Positions 17,793 to 27,225 of a stretch of DNA of 64,000 bases are shown one piece after another. The translations under genes were made by a program, and so were the position numbers. Position 1 is the first letter of the stretch. Each line of letters begins with the position of its first letter. The notes beneath the pieces were generated by a model. That model had not been told where the DNA came from. It did no database searches and worked only from the letters and a program-made list of their open reading frames with translations. The stretch lies in NCBI RefSeq assembly GCF_016888515.1, contig NZ_JAFEJK010000002.1, forward strand, positions 253,868 through 317,867, given 5' to 3'. The DNA is from Shimia biformata (GTDB lineage Bacteria > Pseudomonadota > Alphaproteobacteria > Rhodobacterales > Rhodobacteraceae).

Positions 17793-18200
17793 TCAGGTTG
17801 AAGGGATCAGGAACAGGAGCGCCAGCCCCAGCAGGATGCAGAGACGGCCATAAAACAGCCGATCAAGCCGTGCAAACGGTTGTTCGGGAAACAGGCGGCG
17901 CCAGGCAGGAAAGAAGGGGGCGAATCCGCGCAGGATGAAGACCGCCCCGGCTGCACTCATCAGCGGTACACGAAACGGAAAACTGGTCAGATGCGGCAGG
18001 ATCGCCAGGAACAGGCAGATCATCGCCACCATGGCGCAGGGAACGGGGCCGGGCATTTCCGCCATGCCCTTGGCGCCGACCACTGTGCGCGTCAGCTGCG
18101 CCTCGTCCCGGATCGGCAGCCAGATACCCAGCGCCCAGACCAGATGCAGCGCTGCAATGACGATCAGGGTTGCGGAAAACAAAAATGCAATGAATGTCAT
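17793..18200 (-). CDS. DUF3995-type membrane protein in the urease operon
   Basis: A 135-residue protein with four predicted membrane helices (about 4-24, 52-72, 76-96 and 115-133) and short polar loops. The pattern ALHLVWALG and a conserved basic loop before the last helix resemble the DUF3995 family, whose function is unknown. Its ATG overlaps the ureF stop (ATGA, 18197-18200) and ureG follows after 18 bases, so it is translated with the nickel-insertion chaperones. A link to nickel or urea/ammonia handling at the membrane is plausible from position alone. Confidence 0.8.
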   Translation of the reverse strand: MTFIAFLFSATLIVIAALHLVWALGIWLPIRDEAQLTRTVVGAKGMAEMPGPVPCAMVAMICLFLAILPHLTSFPFRVPLMSAAGAVFILRGFAPFFPAWRRLFPEQPFARLDRLFYGRLCILLGLALLFLIPST

Positions 18201-18838
18201 GACCTGAATAGCCTCGAATACAAGCTCTCGTGCCGCATTGATGCGATATCGGCGGCAAAAACGGAAGAACCGATGTCATCCAGGGTCATGTGTTGCGCGC
18301 TGCCGGCAATGGATTGGCAAAGCGGCAGAAGGGCGTGCAGAACCTTTTGCCCCTCGGTCTGGCCCAGCGGCACCAGCCGGATCGCCGCCGAGCTCAGGTT
18401 CGAGGCAAAGGCGTGCAAATAGAAGGCGATGGTTTTTTCCAGCGGCAACCCCTGCAATCGCGCGGCACGGCCCAGCGCCACCGGATAGGTCAGGTGACCA
18501 AGCTCGGGACCAAACACCGCTTCGGTTGTCGCGGCAAACGCCGCGCCCTGCTGTGTGGTCTCAAGCTGCCGCTCGGACGAGGGGGCCAAGGCGCGGGCCG
18601 TTGCGTCGATTTCCTCGACCTGGTCCGCTTCGGCGCGGTAGGCGCAGGCCAGAAGGATCGCGTCAGAATGCCCGCCGCCATGTTCCAGAATATCCGATAG
18701 CCATTGGGAAAAACTGCCCGCGTCGCGCGCTGCGCCATCGGCCACCACCTGTTCAAGCCCGTGGGAATAGCTGAACGCGCCCACCGGATAGGCAGGCGAC
18801 AGCCACTGGGCAAGGATCAGGTCAGCCTCGATCGACAT
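18197..18838 (-). CDS. ureF: Urease accessory protein UreF
   Basis: All-helical chaperone that bridges UreD and UreG and gates GTP hydrolysis during nickel insertion. 213 residues, with the family start LAQWLSPAYPVGAFSYSHGLE (residues 9-29 area), the middle GHLTYPVALGRAARLQGLPL and AIRLVPLGQTEGQKVL. It is placed 4 bases after ureE and overlaps the DUF3995 gene. Confidence 0.96.
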   Translation of the reverse strand: MSIEADLILAQWLSPAYPVGAFSYSHGLEQVVADGAARDAGSFSQWLSDILEHGGGHSDAILLACAYRAEADQVEEIDATARALAPSSERQLETTQQGAAFAATTEAVFGPELGHLTYPVALGRAARLQGLPLEKTIAFYLHAFASNLSSAAIRLVPLGQTEGQKVLHALLPLCQSIAGSAQHMTLDDIGSSVFAADIASMRHESLYSRLFRS

Positions 18839-18842
18839 CAGA

Positions 18843-19295
18843 TCAATGGGCGTGGGAATGGGTGCGGCCGTGACCGTATGCGCCGCCTTCGGGCGTGAAG
18901 GGCTCCGTCACCTCGGTCACGGATGCGTCGAGAAGTCCCAGCATTTCACGGATGACGTGGTCAGGCTGGATCAGAAGGCGCGATGCTTCGATCTGACAGG
19001 GCGTGTGGCGGTTGCCTACATGCCAGGCGATGCGCGTCAGGTCGTCCGCCGTGATTGCCAGAAGCGGTTCAGGCGCGGCGATGACCTCGACCTCGCGACC
19101 ATCGGTCAGGACCAGAACCCCGCCGTGATCCAGCGAGGTGGTCTTGGGCAGGTCGACCAGCACCGCGCTGCCATCGGTCATGGTCAGCATTTTGCGGCGC
19201 AGGAAGCGGTCTTCGTAAGTCAGGGCCACGGCACCGATCGGTGTCTGGTGCGCATGGCCATGATAGGCGCGGGCGGTCAGCAGCGACGCGTTCAT
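18843..19295 (-). CDS. ureE: Urease nickel metallochaperone UreE
   Basis: Dimeric nickel carrier that hands metal to UreG. 150 residues from the ATG at 19295, preferred over 19313 because GGGGGTGG lies upstream of it. It has the peptide-binding N-domain (LTYEDRFLRRKMLT), the metal-site histidine region AWHVGNRHTPCQIE, and a histidine-rich C-terminal tail (YGHGRTHSHAH) that would bind extra nickel. Followed by ureF after 4 bases. Confidence 0.95.
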   Translation of the reverse strand: MNASLLTARAYHGHAHQTPIGAVALTYEDRFLRRKMLTMTDGSAVLVDLPKTTSLDHGGVLVLTDGREVEVIAAPEPLLAITADDLTRIAWHVGNRHTPCQIEASRLLIQPDHVIREMLGLLDASVTEVTEPFTPEGGAYGHGRTHSHAH

Positions 19296-19317
19296 CGTGC
19301 CACCCCCGCGCATTGCG

Positions 19318-19554
19318 TCAAAAGACCATGTAGTCGCGGAAAACGTGACGCACGATGTCCTCGCGCCGCAGACCGATCTTTTTCAACTCGTCGTCCGACA
19401 TCGCGTTCAGGCGCTCGACCTTCTGCACCCGGGAATTGGCCTCGGCCAGTTTGACCAGGAAGTTGCCCACTGCCACGAAGGGTGCGGCCAATGCGGATTT
19501 GATCGAGAAGCTTTCGACGACCTCGGTGGTCGCATGTGTGTCTGTAAGTGCCAT
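19318..19554 (-). CDS. DUF1127 small protein (copy 2)
   Basis: 78-residue protein from the ATG at 19554. The C-terminal half carries the DUF1127 pattern: VERLNAMSDDELKKIGLRREDIVRHVF, an Arg/Leu helix-turn-helix-like segment. Members of this family include RNA-binding regulators (for example CcaF1 of Rhodobacter sphaeroides). The start MALTDTHATTE is nearly the same as that of the next gene upstream (MALTDTAHGTH), so the two are diverged duplicates. It lies 22 bases before ureE, inside the urease operon; why is unknown. Confidence 0.82.
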   Translation of the reverse strand: MALTDTHATTEVVESFSIKSALAAPFVAVGNFLVKLAEANSRVQKVERLNAMSDDELKKIGLRREDIVRHVFRDYMVF

Positions 19555-19680
19555 TTGGAACCCCGTTTGTTTGAACGTTGCTCCTCCCCTTGATCTCAAT
19601 ATGGGTCAGCAAGGTTGACTTGACCACGCTTCTTTCCGCATAGCCGGGTTGCGGCTTGTGCAAGGCCTGCGTGCCGTCTG

Positions 19681-19896
19681 TTAAGGGCGCAGATTTATTG
19701 AAAAAATCCGACACAATGCCTGTTCGCGAGTGTCGCCCCGTTCCACGAATTGTTCGGGGGAAAGACGTGCCAGCGCCTGTGCCCGCCGATAACGCGGATT
19801 GCTGTCCCAAAGCCGGGTGACGATGCGGCCGAGAAGGGCAGCCAATCCCCCGGTGCCAGCCGAATGTGTTCCATGTGCTGTGTCTGTCAGTGCCAT
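19681..19896 (-). CDS. DUF1127-like small protein (copy 1)
   Basis: 71-residue protein from the ATG at 19896; AAAGGAG lies 9-10 bases upstream. It shares the N-terminal MALTDT with its neighbour and has a DUF1127-like C-terminus, ALARLSPEQFVERGDTREQALCRIF, with an unusual cysteine. It lies between ureC (stop 20020) and the second DUF1127 gene. Gaps of 126 and 123 bases on either side leave room for its own promoter, so it need not be strictly part of the urease message. Confidence 0.7.
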   Translation of the reverse strand: MALTDTAHGTHSAGTGGLAALLGRIVTRLWDSNPRYRRAQALARLSPEQFVERGDTREQALCRIFSINLRP

Positions 19897-20019
19897 GTCG
19901 CGCTTTGCTCCTTTGACCAAGAAAGGCCCATCCTTGGGGTGCGATATGGCGATGATTAGTTAACAACACAAGGTTTCCTTCCTTCATATCCGCCTTGCCG
20001 ACAGCGCATAGGTTCATTG

Positions 20020-21729
<1,710 letters not shown>

Positions 21730-21784
21730 GGTTTTCCTCGGGCGTCAGGCGATGCTGGGTTATCGGGTTGCGTGTGGGTGTGTG

Positions 21785-21846
21785 CCGGATCGCGGGCGAT
21801 CCGGTTCGCCCCTGACCCGCCGTGTGGAACGGGTCGGGGGCGAACC
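21785..21846 (-). promoter_or_regulatory. Two abutting hairpins in the ureB-ureC gap
   Basis: First: CCGGATCG (21785-21792) and CGATCCGG (21797-21804) around CGGG. Second: GGTTCGCCCCTGACCCG (21803-21819) and CGGGTCGGGGGCGAACC (21830-21846), 17 base pairs with one pair that is a wobble in RNA, around a 10-base loop. They share two bases. No T-run follows, so this looks like an mRNA processing or stability element, or a dispersed repeat, rather than a terminator. Confidence 0.75.
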
Positions 21847-21866
21847 TGTGTCGTCGCATGTGGAGT

Positions 21867-22172
21867 TCACAATGCCCCCATCACTTTCTGATTGAAGCCA
21901 AAAATGCGGCGCGCGCCCGAGATCGGGATCAGTGCGACCTCGCGGCGCTGGCCGGGTTCAAACCGCACGGCGGTTCCGGCAGCGATGTCCAACCGGCGGC
22001 CAAGCGCGGCGTCGCGGTCGAAGTCCAGCGCCGGGTTGGATTCGGCGAAATGGTAGTGGCTGCCAACCTGGACGGGCCTGTCGCCGGTATTGGCAACCAT
22101 CAGGGTGATCGCTTCGGCGCTTTCGTTCAGGACAAGATCGCCCTCGGCGGCAATGACCTCTCCGGGGATCAT
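21867..22172 (-). CDS. ureB: Urease beta subunit
   Basis: Structural subunit of the (alpha-beta-gamma)3 urease. 101 residues, usual length, with the start [18 protein letters not shown] and the conserved [21 protein letters not shown] core, [19 protein letters not shown], and GFNQKVMG near the end. Its ATG overlaps the stop of the small ORF ahead of it (ATGA at 22169-22172). Confidence 0.98.
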   Translation of the reverse strand: MIPGEVIAAEGDLVLNESAEAITLMVANTGDRPVQVGSHYHFAESNPALDFDRDAALGRRLDIAAGTAVRFEPGQRREVALIPISGARRIFGFNQKVMGAL

Positions 22173-22333
22173 TTGAAGCCCCGGATCACCACCGTCGCAG
22201 CGGCGGCAACCAGCGCAGCCGCAAGGAGCGACAGCCAGACCGGGCTGTCGGCATGGGGATGGACATGTGCGCCCTCATGGGCAATCGCGGGGGCGGCGGC
22301 AAACAAGAGGGCAAGAACGGAAATCGGACGCAT
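22169..22333 (-). CDS. Small His-rich membrane protein in the urease operon
   Basis: A 54-codon ORF with strong signs of being real: GAAGGAG sits 6 bases before its ATG, overlapping the ureA stop, and its TGA overlaps the ureB ATG. The product has a signal peptide (residues 1-18, cleavage after AIA), a mature N-terminus [11 protein letters not shown] with four histidines in nine residues, one membrane helix (about 33-50) and a basic end (RGFK). It would expose a histidine cluster on the outer face of the inner membrane. Nickel binding is a guess from composition and location. I do not recognise a named family. Confidence 0.8.
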   Translation of the reverse strand: MRPISVLALLFAAAPAIAHEGAHVHPHADSPVWLSLLAAALVAAAATVVIRGFK

Positions 22334-22344
22334 GGGGGTCTCCT

Positions 22345-22647
22345 TCAGCGGATTGGTTGGTGAACGGTGACAAGCTTGGTGCCATCGGGGAATGTCGCCT
22401 CGACCTGCACCTCGTGGATCATTTCGGGGATGCCATCCATACAGTCGTCGCGGGTGATGACCTGCGCGCCCGCCTGCATCAGGTCCGCAACCGAGCGGCC
22501 ATCCCGCGCGCCCTCGACCACCGTGTCGGTGATTAGCGCAATGGCTTCTGGATGGTTCAGCTTCACGCCACGCGCCAGCCGCTTGCGGGCGACCTCGGCG
22601 GCCATGGCGACCAGAAGCTTGTCTTTTTCTCGGGGGGTCAGTTGCAT
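22345..22647 (-). CDS. ureA: Urease gamma subunit
   Basis: Smallest urease structural subunit, 100 residues, starting [20 protein letters not shown] and containing [21 protein letters not shown] and [19 protein letters not shown], all diagnostic. It begins 1 base after the ureD stop and ends 11 bases before the small His-rich ORF. Confidence 0.98.
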   Translation of the reverse strand: MQLTPREKDKLLVAMAAEVARKRLARGVKLNHPEAIALITDTVVEGARDGRSVADLMQAGAQVITRDDCMDGIPEMIHEVQVEATFPDGTKLVTVHQPIR

Positions 22648-22648
22648 G

Positions 22649-23521
22649 TCAGAGCATCCATGTTCGTGGCAGGTCGGCGCCGCCCAGAAGGTGCAGCGCC
22701 GGGATCAGGGTGGTGCGCAGGTCGTGGCCGTCGGGGGCCAGGATCCGCGCAAAGAGAATATCGGGCGCCAGAAGTGTCGCGCCGCCGGTTTCGGGCAGAA
22801 GGGCGCGCAGTTTCGGCAGCATGGTTTCTGCGTCTGGCCGCACCATCAGGACCGAGGCCATAGCTCTTGCAGAACCGCCCGTCGCGGCGCGATCAAGCAA
22901 AGCTTGCACGTCGTCCGTCAACCGGGTGCGGTCGGCAAAGATCAGCTTGCCGCCGCGCCGCAGTGTGATGTGGTCGCGGATATGGGCCTGTTGCACCGTT
23001 TCGCCCATGGCAAGGCGCCCAAACAGGATCGGTTCGACCATCAGGAAATGCGCATCGTCGGTAAGGTCAATGTCCAGCCTGCGGTCCAGCCGTGCCCCGT
23101 CAAAGACAATCGTTTCCTGCGGTAGCCAATGAAGGGTGGCCCCGGTTTCCGCGGCAATTCGGTTGATGACCTGCCCGTCGCGCCCGTCGCCGCTGCGATA
23201 GATGCGCTCGGCCGCCTGGCTGGTCACGGTCAGCGCGCTGCCCGGTCCAGCTGTGATCTGCGCCTCAAGGTGATCGCCGCCCGTGACCCCGCCGGATGTA
23301 TTCAGCATCACCGCCTGCACCACCTCGCGCGGCCCGCGCGGGAACAGCATACGGTAAGACCCCTGTAACCGCAGATCGGCAATTGCCGATCCCGTTCCGA
23401 CGCGCTTGGTCACCAGCCGCGCAGCGCCGACGGTGCGCGGTTGCGTCTGGACTTGGGTTGACGTGGATATGGCGGCTGCGGTGGAAATGGGGGGGCTCCT
23501 TTGATTGTGGTCAGTTTGCAC
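22649..23521 (-). CDS. ureD: Urease accessory protein UreD (UreH)
   Basis: Chaperone that binds apo-urease and accepts nickel through the UreDFG complex. Up to 290 residues. Family motifs: [25 protein letters not shown] region, [26 protein letters not shown] and [12 protein letters not shown]. The start is uncertain: the most upstream candidate is a GTG at 23521 without a ribosome site, while a perfect AAAGGAG (23496-23502) stands 7 bases before an in-frame ATT at 23488, which would give a 279-residue protein. First gene of the urease operon, divergent from rpe. Confidence 0.95.
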   Translation of the reverse strand: MQTDHNQRSPPISTAAAISTSTQVQTQPRTVGAARLVTKRVGTGSAIADLRLQGSYRMLFPRGPREVVQAVMLNTSGGVTGGDHLEAQITAGPGSALTVTSQAAERIYRSGDGRDGQVINRIAAETGATLHWLPQETIVFDGARLDRRLDIDLTDDAHFLMVEPILFGRLAMGETVQQAHIRDHITLRRGGKLIFADRTRLTDDVQALLDRAATGGSARAMASVLMVRPDAETMLPKLRALLPETGGATLLAPDILFARILAPDGHDLRTTLIPALHLLGGADLPRTWML

Positions 23522-23580
23522 CTGCGCGCGTCAGGGCGTAGCGCTGTACGGGAAAGCCGATGCGCAAGCGCCTTTTTTCA

Positions 23581-23603
23581 GGGCATTTGCCCGAAGCCTA
23601 GGC
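23581..23603. promoter_or_regulatory. Two small palindromes between ureD and rpe
   Basis: GGGCATTTGCCC (23581-23592) and GCCTAGGC (23596-23603) lie in the 207-base divergent gap. Either could be an operator for the urease operon or rpe; neither motif is one I recognise. Confidence 0.3.
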
Positions 23604-23728
23604 TAAATGATTAAAAAGAGTGCGCTTGGCGAAAGGTCGCGCATCACCATGCCCACATTGATCTTTCACCCCGTTGCCCTCATGGTCCCGCCAAGCTCGA
23701 ATCGCGCCACCAGAAGGACAGTTGCCAC

Positions 23729-24421
23729 ATGAGTTTTGATCGTTCCGTGAAGATCGCCCCGTCCATCCTGTCGGCCGATTTCGCCAATTTTGGCGCCGAA
23801 ATTCGCGCCATCGAGGATCAGGGCGCGGACTGGGTGCATGTTGACGTGATGGACGGGCATTTCGTGCCGAACCTGACGTTCGGACCGCCGGCAGTCAAAG
23901 CGTTCCGCCCGCATGTGAAGACGTTTATGGACGTGCACCTGATGATCGCGCCGGTTGATCCCTATATTGAGGCTTATGCCGAGGCGGGTGCGGATATGAT
24001 TACCGCCCATGTCGAGGCCGGGCCGCATATCCACCGCACGCTTCAGGCGATCAAGGCAACGGGCAAGATGGCGGGCGTCTCGCTCAATCCCGGCACGCCG
24101 CTGGAAAGCATCGAACACGTGCTGGACCTTGTGGACATGGTGCTGATCATGACCGTGAACCCCGGATTTGGCGGGCAGAAGTTCATTCATTCGGGGGTCG
24201 AGAAAACACGCCGCCTGCGCGCGATGATCGGGGATCGTCCGATCCACATCCAGATTGACGGTGGCGTGACCCCCGAAACCGCCCCGCTGGTGGTCGAGGC
24301 CGGGGCCGATGTGCTGGTCGCGGGATCGGCGGTGTTCAAGGGCGGGTCGGTCGACAGCCCCGAGGTCTATGGCGAAAACATGCGCGCGATCCGCGATGCG
24401 GTGAAGCACCTGTCGGCATAA
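23729..24421 (+). CDS. rpe: Ribulose-phosphate 3-epimerase
   Basis: TIM-barrel enzyme interconverting ribulose-5-phosphate and xylulose-5-phosphate in the pentose phosphate and Calvin pathways. 230 residues with [14 protein letters not shown], the metal/catalytic segment [40 protein letters not shown] and [14 protein letters not shown]. Single gene, divergent from ureD and convergent with the SH3 protein. No other Calvin-cycle genes are near, so a general pentose-phosphate role is assumed. Confidence 0.98.
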   Translation: MSFDRSVKIAPSILSADFANFGAEIRAIEDQGADWVHVDVMDGHFVPNLTFGPPAVKAFRPHVKTFMDVHLMIAPVDPYIEAYAEAGADMITAHVEAGPHIHRTLQAIKATGKMAGVSLNPGTPLESIEHVLDLVDMVLIMTVNPGFGGQKFIHSGVEKTRRLRAMIGDRPIHIQIDGGVTPETAPLVVEAGADVLVAGSAVFKGGSVDSPEVYGENMRAIRDAVKHLSA

Positions 24422-24438
24422 GCCTAAACTGGCCAGAC

Positions 24439-24969
24439 TTACTCGCGAATCTCGTCCGCGCCGACACCCCAAAGCGCGTCCTTGGGGGCCCAGCCCTTGT
24501 AACCGGCGGCATTCAGCTTGCACCAGTCGGCTTCGCATTCCTGAAGCCGCGCGACGACACCCAGTTCCAAATGGGCCACGGCGGGGGTGTTGTCGGCGGG
24601 TCGCATGTGCAGCGGCATCATGTCCTTCTGGACGATCACGGTGCGCACCCCGGACAGAAGCGAGTAGTGAATCCAGCCGCCCGCGCCCTCGGAATCCTGC
24701 ACCCGGCGCCAGTGACCATGCTCTGCCGTGATCTGCAGTGGCATGGAGCGGCGGACAAAAACCCAGTCGATCCGATGGGTCAGCGACGGTCCGCGGCGCA
24801 CATTGGCCTTGTTTGCCTTCAGCGACACATATCGGGGCAAAGGCAGGTTGGTGACGGGCCCGCGCTGAGACCCGGCAAAGACCGGCGCTGCGCCGAATCC
24901 GGCGATGAGAAGGGTCACAACCAACAGAATGGCTGTGCAATGAAATTGCGCGTTCCGCACTTTTTGCAT
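24439..24969 (-). CDS. Exported SH3-domain protein
   Basis: 176-residue protein from the ATG at 24969 (MQKVRNAQFHCTAILLVV), with a signal peptide or anchor ending near VFAGS. Two bacterial SH3-like repeats follow: YVSLKANKANVRRGPSLTHRID at about 47-110 and MPLHMRPADNTPAVAHLELGV at about 115-165, the second with CEADWCKL. Such domains often bind peptidoglycan or proteins in the periplasm. An open frame extends far upstream (to 26031) but that part is only the antisense of the dehydrogenase gene. Divergent from the 2-hydroxyacid dehydrogenase. Confidence 0.88.
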   Translation of the reverse strand: MQKVRNAQFHCTAILLVVTLLIAGFGAAPVFAGSQRGPVTNLPLPRYVSLKANKANVRRGPSLTHRIDWVFVRRSMPLQITAEHGHWRRVQDSEGAGGWIHYSLLSGVRTVIVQKDMMPLHMRPADNTPAVAHLELGVVARLQECEADWCKLNAAGYKGWAPKDALWGVGADEIRE

Positions 24970-25080
24970 CAGAAAATTACCGACTGCCCGTGAATTTTGT
25001 CGCAGGGTTCTTGTGCCCCGTCTGTCACTGGGGCACTGTGCCAGCAACGTGAAGCTTTGGGAAGAATCTGGGAGAGGCGA

Positions 25081-26067
25081 ATGCCAAAGGAACGTCTGAG
25101 TGTTGTTGTTACGCGACGCTTGCCGGAAGTGGTCGAAACACGCATGAAAGAGCTTTTTGACGTTTCTCTGCGCGACGATGACACGCCGATGACCCGCTCG
25201 GAGCTGATCGAAGCGCTGCAGGAGGCGGACGTGCTGGTGCCGACGCTGACCGACACGATCGACGCCAACCTGATCGCCGCCGCCGGGGACCGGTTGAAGC
25301 TGATCGCCAACTACGGTGCCGGGGTCGATCACATCGACGTCGAATCGGCGCGTCAGCGCGGAGTCTTGGTGGCCAACACACCGGGCGTTCTGACCGATGA
25401 CACCGCTGACATGACCATGGCGCTTTTGCTGGCGGTCACCCGCCGCATCCCCGAGGGGCTGGCCGTCATGAAAACCGGCGGCTGGAACGGCTGGGCACCA
25501 ACAGCCTTCCTTGGCGGCCGGATCGGTGGGCGTCGCCTGGGGATCCTGGGCATGGGACGAATCGGTCAGGCCGTGGCCCGCCGTGCCCGCGCTTTCGGCA
25601 TGCAGATCCACTACCACAACCGCCGCCGCCTGCGCCCCGAGATCGAGGATGCGCTTGAGGCGACTTATTGGGAAAGCCTGGACCAGATGGTCGCGCGCAT
25701 GGATGTGTTGTCGATCAACTGCCCGCACACGCCCTCGACCTTTCATTTGATGAATGCGCGGCGGCTGAAGCTGTTGAAGCCGGACGCTGTCCTGATCAAC
25801 ACGTCGCGGGGCGAGGTGATCGACGAAAACGCGCTGGTACGGATGCTGAAGGCGGGCGAGATCGCGGGGGCGGGGCTGGATGTCTATGAGCATGGCTATG
25901 ACGCCAACCCGGTGCTGCGCGAACTGGAGAACGTGGTGATGCTGCCGCATATGGGGTCCGCCACGCATGAGGCGCGCACCGAGATGGGCGAGAAGGTCAT
26001 TATCAATATCAAGACATTCGATGACGGCCACCGGCCGCCTGACCTTGTTGTTCCGGCCATGCTGTGA
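25081..26067 (+). CDS. D-2-hydroxyacid dehydrogenase (glycerate/glyoxylate type)
   Basis: NAD(P)H-dependent reductase of the D-isomer-specific 2-hydroxyacid dehydrogenase family, 328 residues from the ATG at 25081 (GGAGAGG just upstream). Nucleotide motif GILGMGRIGQAVARRARAFG, the segment NCPHTPSTFHLM, catalytic Arg in NTSRGEVID, Glu in GLDVYEHG and His in MLPHMGSATHEART are present. NRRR after the second Rossmann strand suggests NADPH preference. Best guess is glyoxylate/hydroxypyruvate reductase or glycerate dehydrogenase; the exact substrate is open. A palindromic repeat follows 8 bases after its stop. Confidence 0.92.
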   Translation: MPKERLSVVVTRRLPEVVETRMKELFDVSLRDDDTPMTRSELIEALQEADVLVPTLTDTIDANLIAAAGDRLKLIANYGAGVDHIDVESARQRGVLVANTPGVLTDDTADMTMALLLAVTRRIPEGLAVMKTGGWNGWAPTAFLGGRIGGRRLGILGMGRIGQAVARRARAFGMQIHYHNRRRLRPEIEDALEATYWESLDQMVARMDVLSINCPHTPSTFHLMNARRLKLLKPDAVLINTSRGEVIDENALVRMLKAGEIAGAGLDVYEHGYDANPVLRELENVVMLPHMGSATHEARTEMGEKVIINIKTFDDGHRPPDLVVPAML

Positions 26068-26075
26068 GCAGGGCA

Positions 26076-26150
26076 GGGGGCGCTGCCCCCTCGCCGGAAA
26101 ACGCGCGCGTTTTTCGGCTTCACCCCCGAGGTATTTGCAGCAAGAGGAAT
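26076..26150 (-). repeat. Palindromic 3'-end element, copy 2
   Basis: GGGGGCGCTGCCCCC (26076-26090), a hairpin GCCGGAAAACGCG / CGCGTTTTTCGGC (26093-26118) and the tail CCCCCGAGGTATTTGCAG plus CAAGAGGAAT ending at 26150. It fills the gap between two convergent genes; in orientation it belongs to the minus-strand DUF2125 gene, whose stop is 8 bases away. Confidence 0.85.
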
Positions 26151-26158
26151 GCGCCGGA

Positions 26159-27154
26159 TCAGTGAAGGATCAGCCGGGGCGCCGCACCAAGCGGTACGAT
26201 GGCGATCCAGATGCGGCCGTTCTTGAAGGTCAGCGGTACGTCGAGGGTCTGGCTGTTACCCGATAGCCCGGCCAGCAGTTCCAGCCCCTTTTCCACCCCG
26301 TCCATCACCCCCTCGGGGACCTGACCCGAGGCGCGGGCGAGGGCGACCATCTCGCGCCAGTTTGTCAGGCGGACCGTGACCTCGCCCACCGGGTAGCCCG
26401 AGGCATCGACATCGACGGTGCCAGCGGCGGCCAGGTGCAGTTCGCCCCAGGTGGCCTGGGCCTTGTCCAGGTTGATGCGGGTCGGCTGTGGGCGGGCACG
26501 TTCGACTGCGAACCGGTCCCATGGCGCGTTGAAGGTTGTTGTCATGTCCAGTTCAAGGGATGACAGGCTGTGCGGCAGTGCCGTCGAGGATGCCTCTCGC
26601 AAAAACGCGGGCGGCGTATAGCCTGTGGCAGTGACCGCCAGCCGATAGGTGCTTTGCGCCGGTTCCTGCCGATGCAGCGCAACGTTCACGGTTTCGGCCG
26701 CGCTTTGCCAGCCTGCATCGCTGGTCAGGACCGGGGTTTCGGTGACGAAGTTCATCCGTTCAAGCGGCAGGCTGGTCTTGTCGCCCAGAACCAGCGATGC
26801 GCGCATATCGCCACTGTCGACCGACACGCGCTGGCCGGGGATGGCAATGGTTTGCTCGTGCGGCCAGACAGCGATCACGTGGTTTGGGCGGTAGCTGAGT
26901 GCGAATATCTGGAAAAACGGCGCGGACCACGCCAGACCCGATCGGGGGTCGGCCAGGTCAAGCCCGTCGAAAGTCACGTCGAACCGGTTTGGGAAACCTG
27001 CCACCTTCAGTTCATCCACTTCGGCGACCCATCCGTTTTCTGTGCGGTCGGCAAACCACTGACTCCAGGCGCCTTTCAGCGCCTGCGCGCCAAATACCCA
27101 GTAGCCTGCCCAGCCAAGGGCCAGAACGATAATCAAGACAAGCAAGCGTTTCAC
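26159..27154 (-). CDS. DUF2125 protein, membrane-anchored
   Basis: 331-residue protein starting at a GTG (27154) with GGAAAGGG upstream; the frame continues to 27550 but that part is antisense to the ChaC-like gene. An N-terminal anchor helix (about 2-20, RLLVLIIVLALGWAGYWV) is followed by an extracytoplasmic beta-rich region with conserved ENGW, VAGFPNRFDVTFDGLDL and FNAPWDRF, matching the DUF2125 family widespread in alphaproteobacteria. Function unknown. Its stop is followed by repeat copy 2. Confidence 0.88.
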   Translation of the reverse strand: MKRLLVLIIVLALGWAGYWVFGAQALKGAWSQWFADRTENGWVAEVDELKVAGFPNRFDVTFDGLDLADPRSGLAWSAPFFQIFALSYRPNHVIAVWPHEQTIAIPGQRVSVDSGDMRASLVLGDKTSLPLERMNFVTETPVLTSDAGWQSAAETVNVALHRQEPAQSTYRLAVTATGYTPPAFLREASSTALPHSLSSLELDMTTTFNAPWDRFAVERARPQPTRINLDKAQATWGELHLAAAGTVDVDASGYPVGEVTVRLTNWREMVALARASGQVPEGVMDGVEKGLELLAGLSGNSQTLDVPLTFKNGRIWIAIVPLGAAPRLILH

Positions 27155-27225
27155 GGCACGGCCCTTTCCTGTTTCGGCGCTTTGGTGTTTAACCCTGCCG
27201 GAATCAAAGAACCAGAGGCGGCGCG

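Noticed and set aside
24970-26031. Extension of the SH3 protein to 530 residues
   Set aside because: The added part is antisense to the 2-hydroxyacid dehydrogenase; the signal peptide at 24969 marks the real start.
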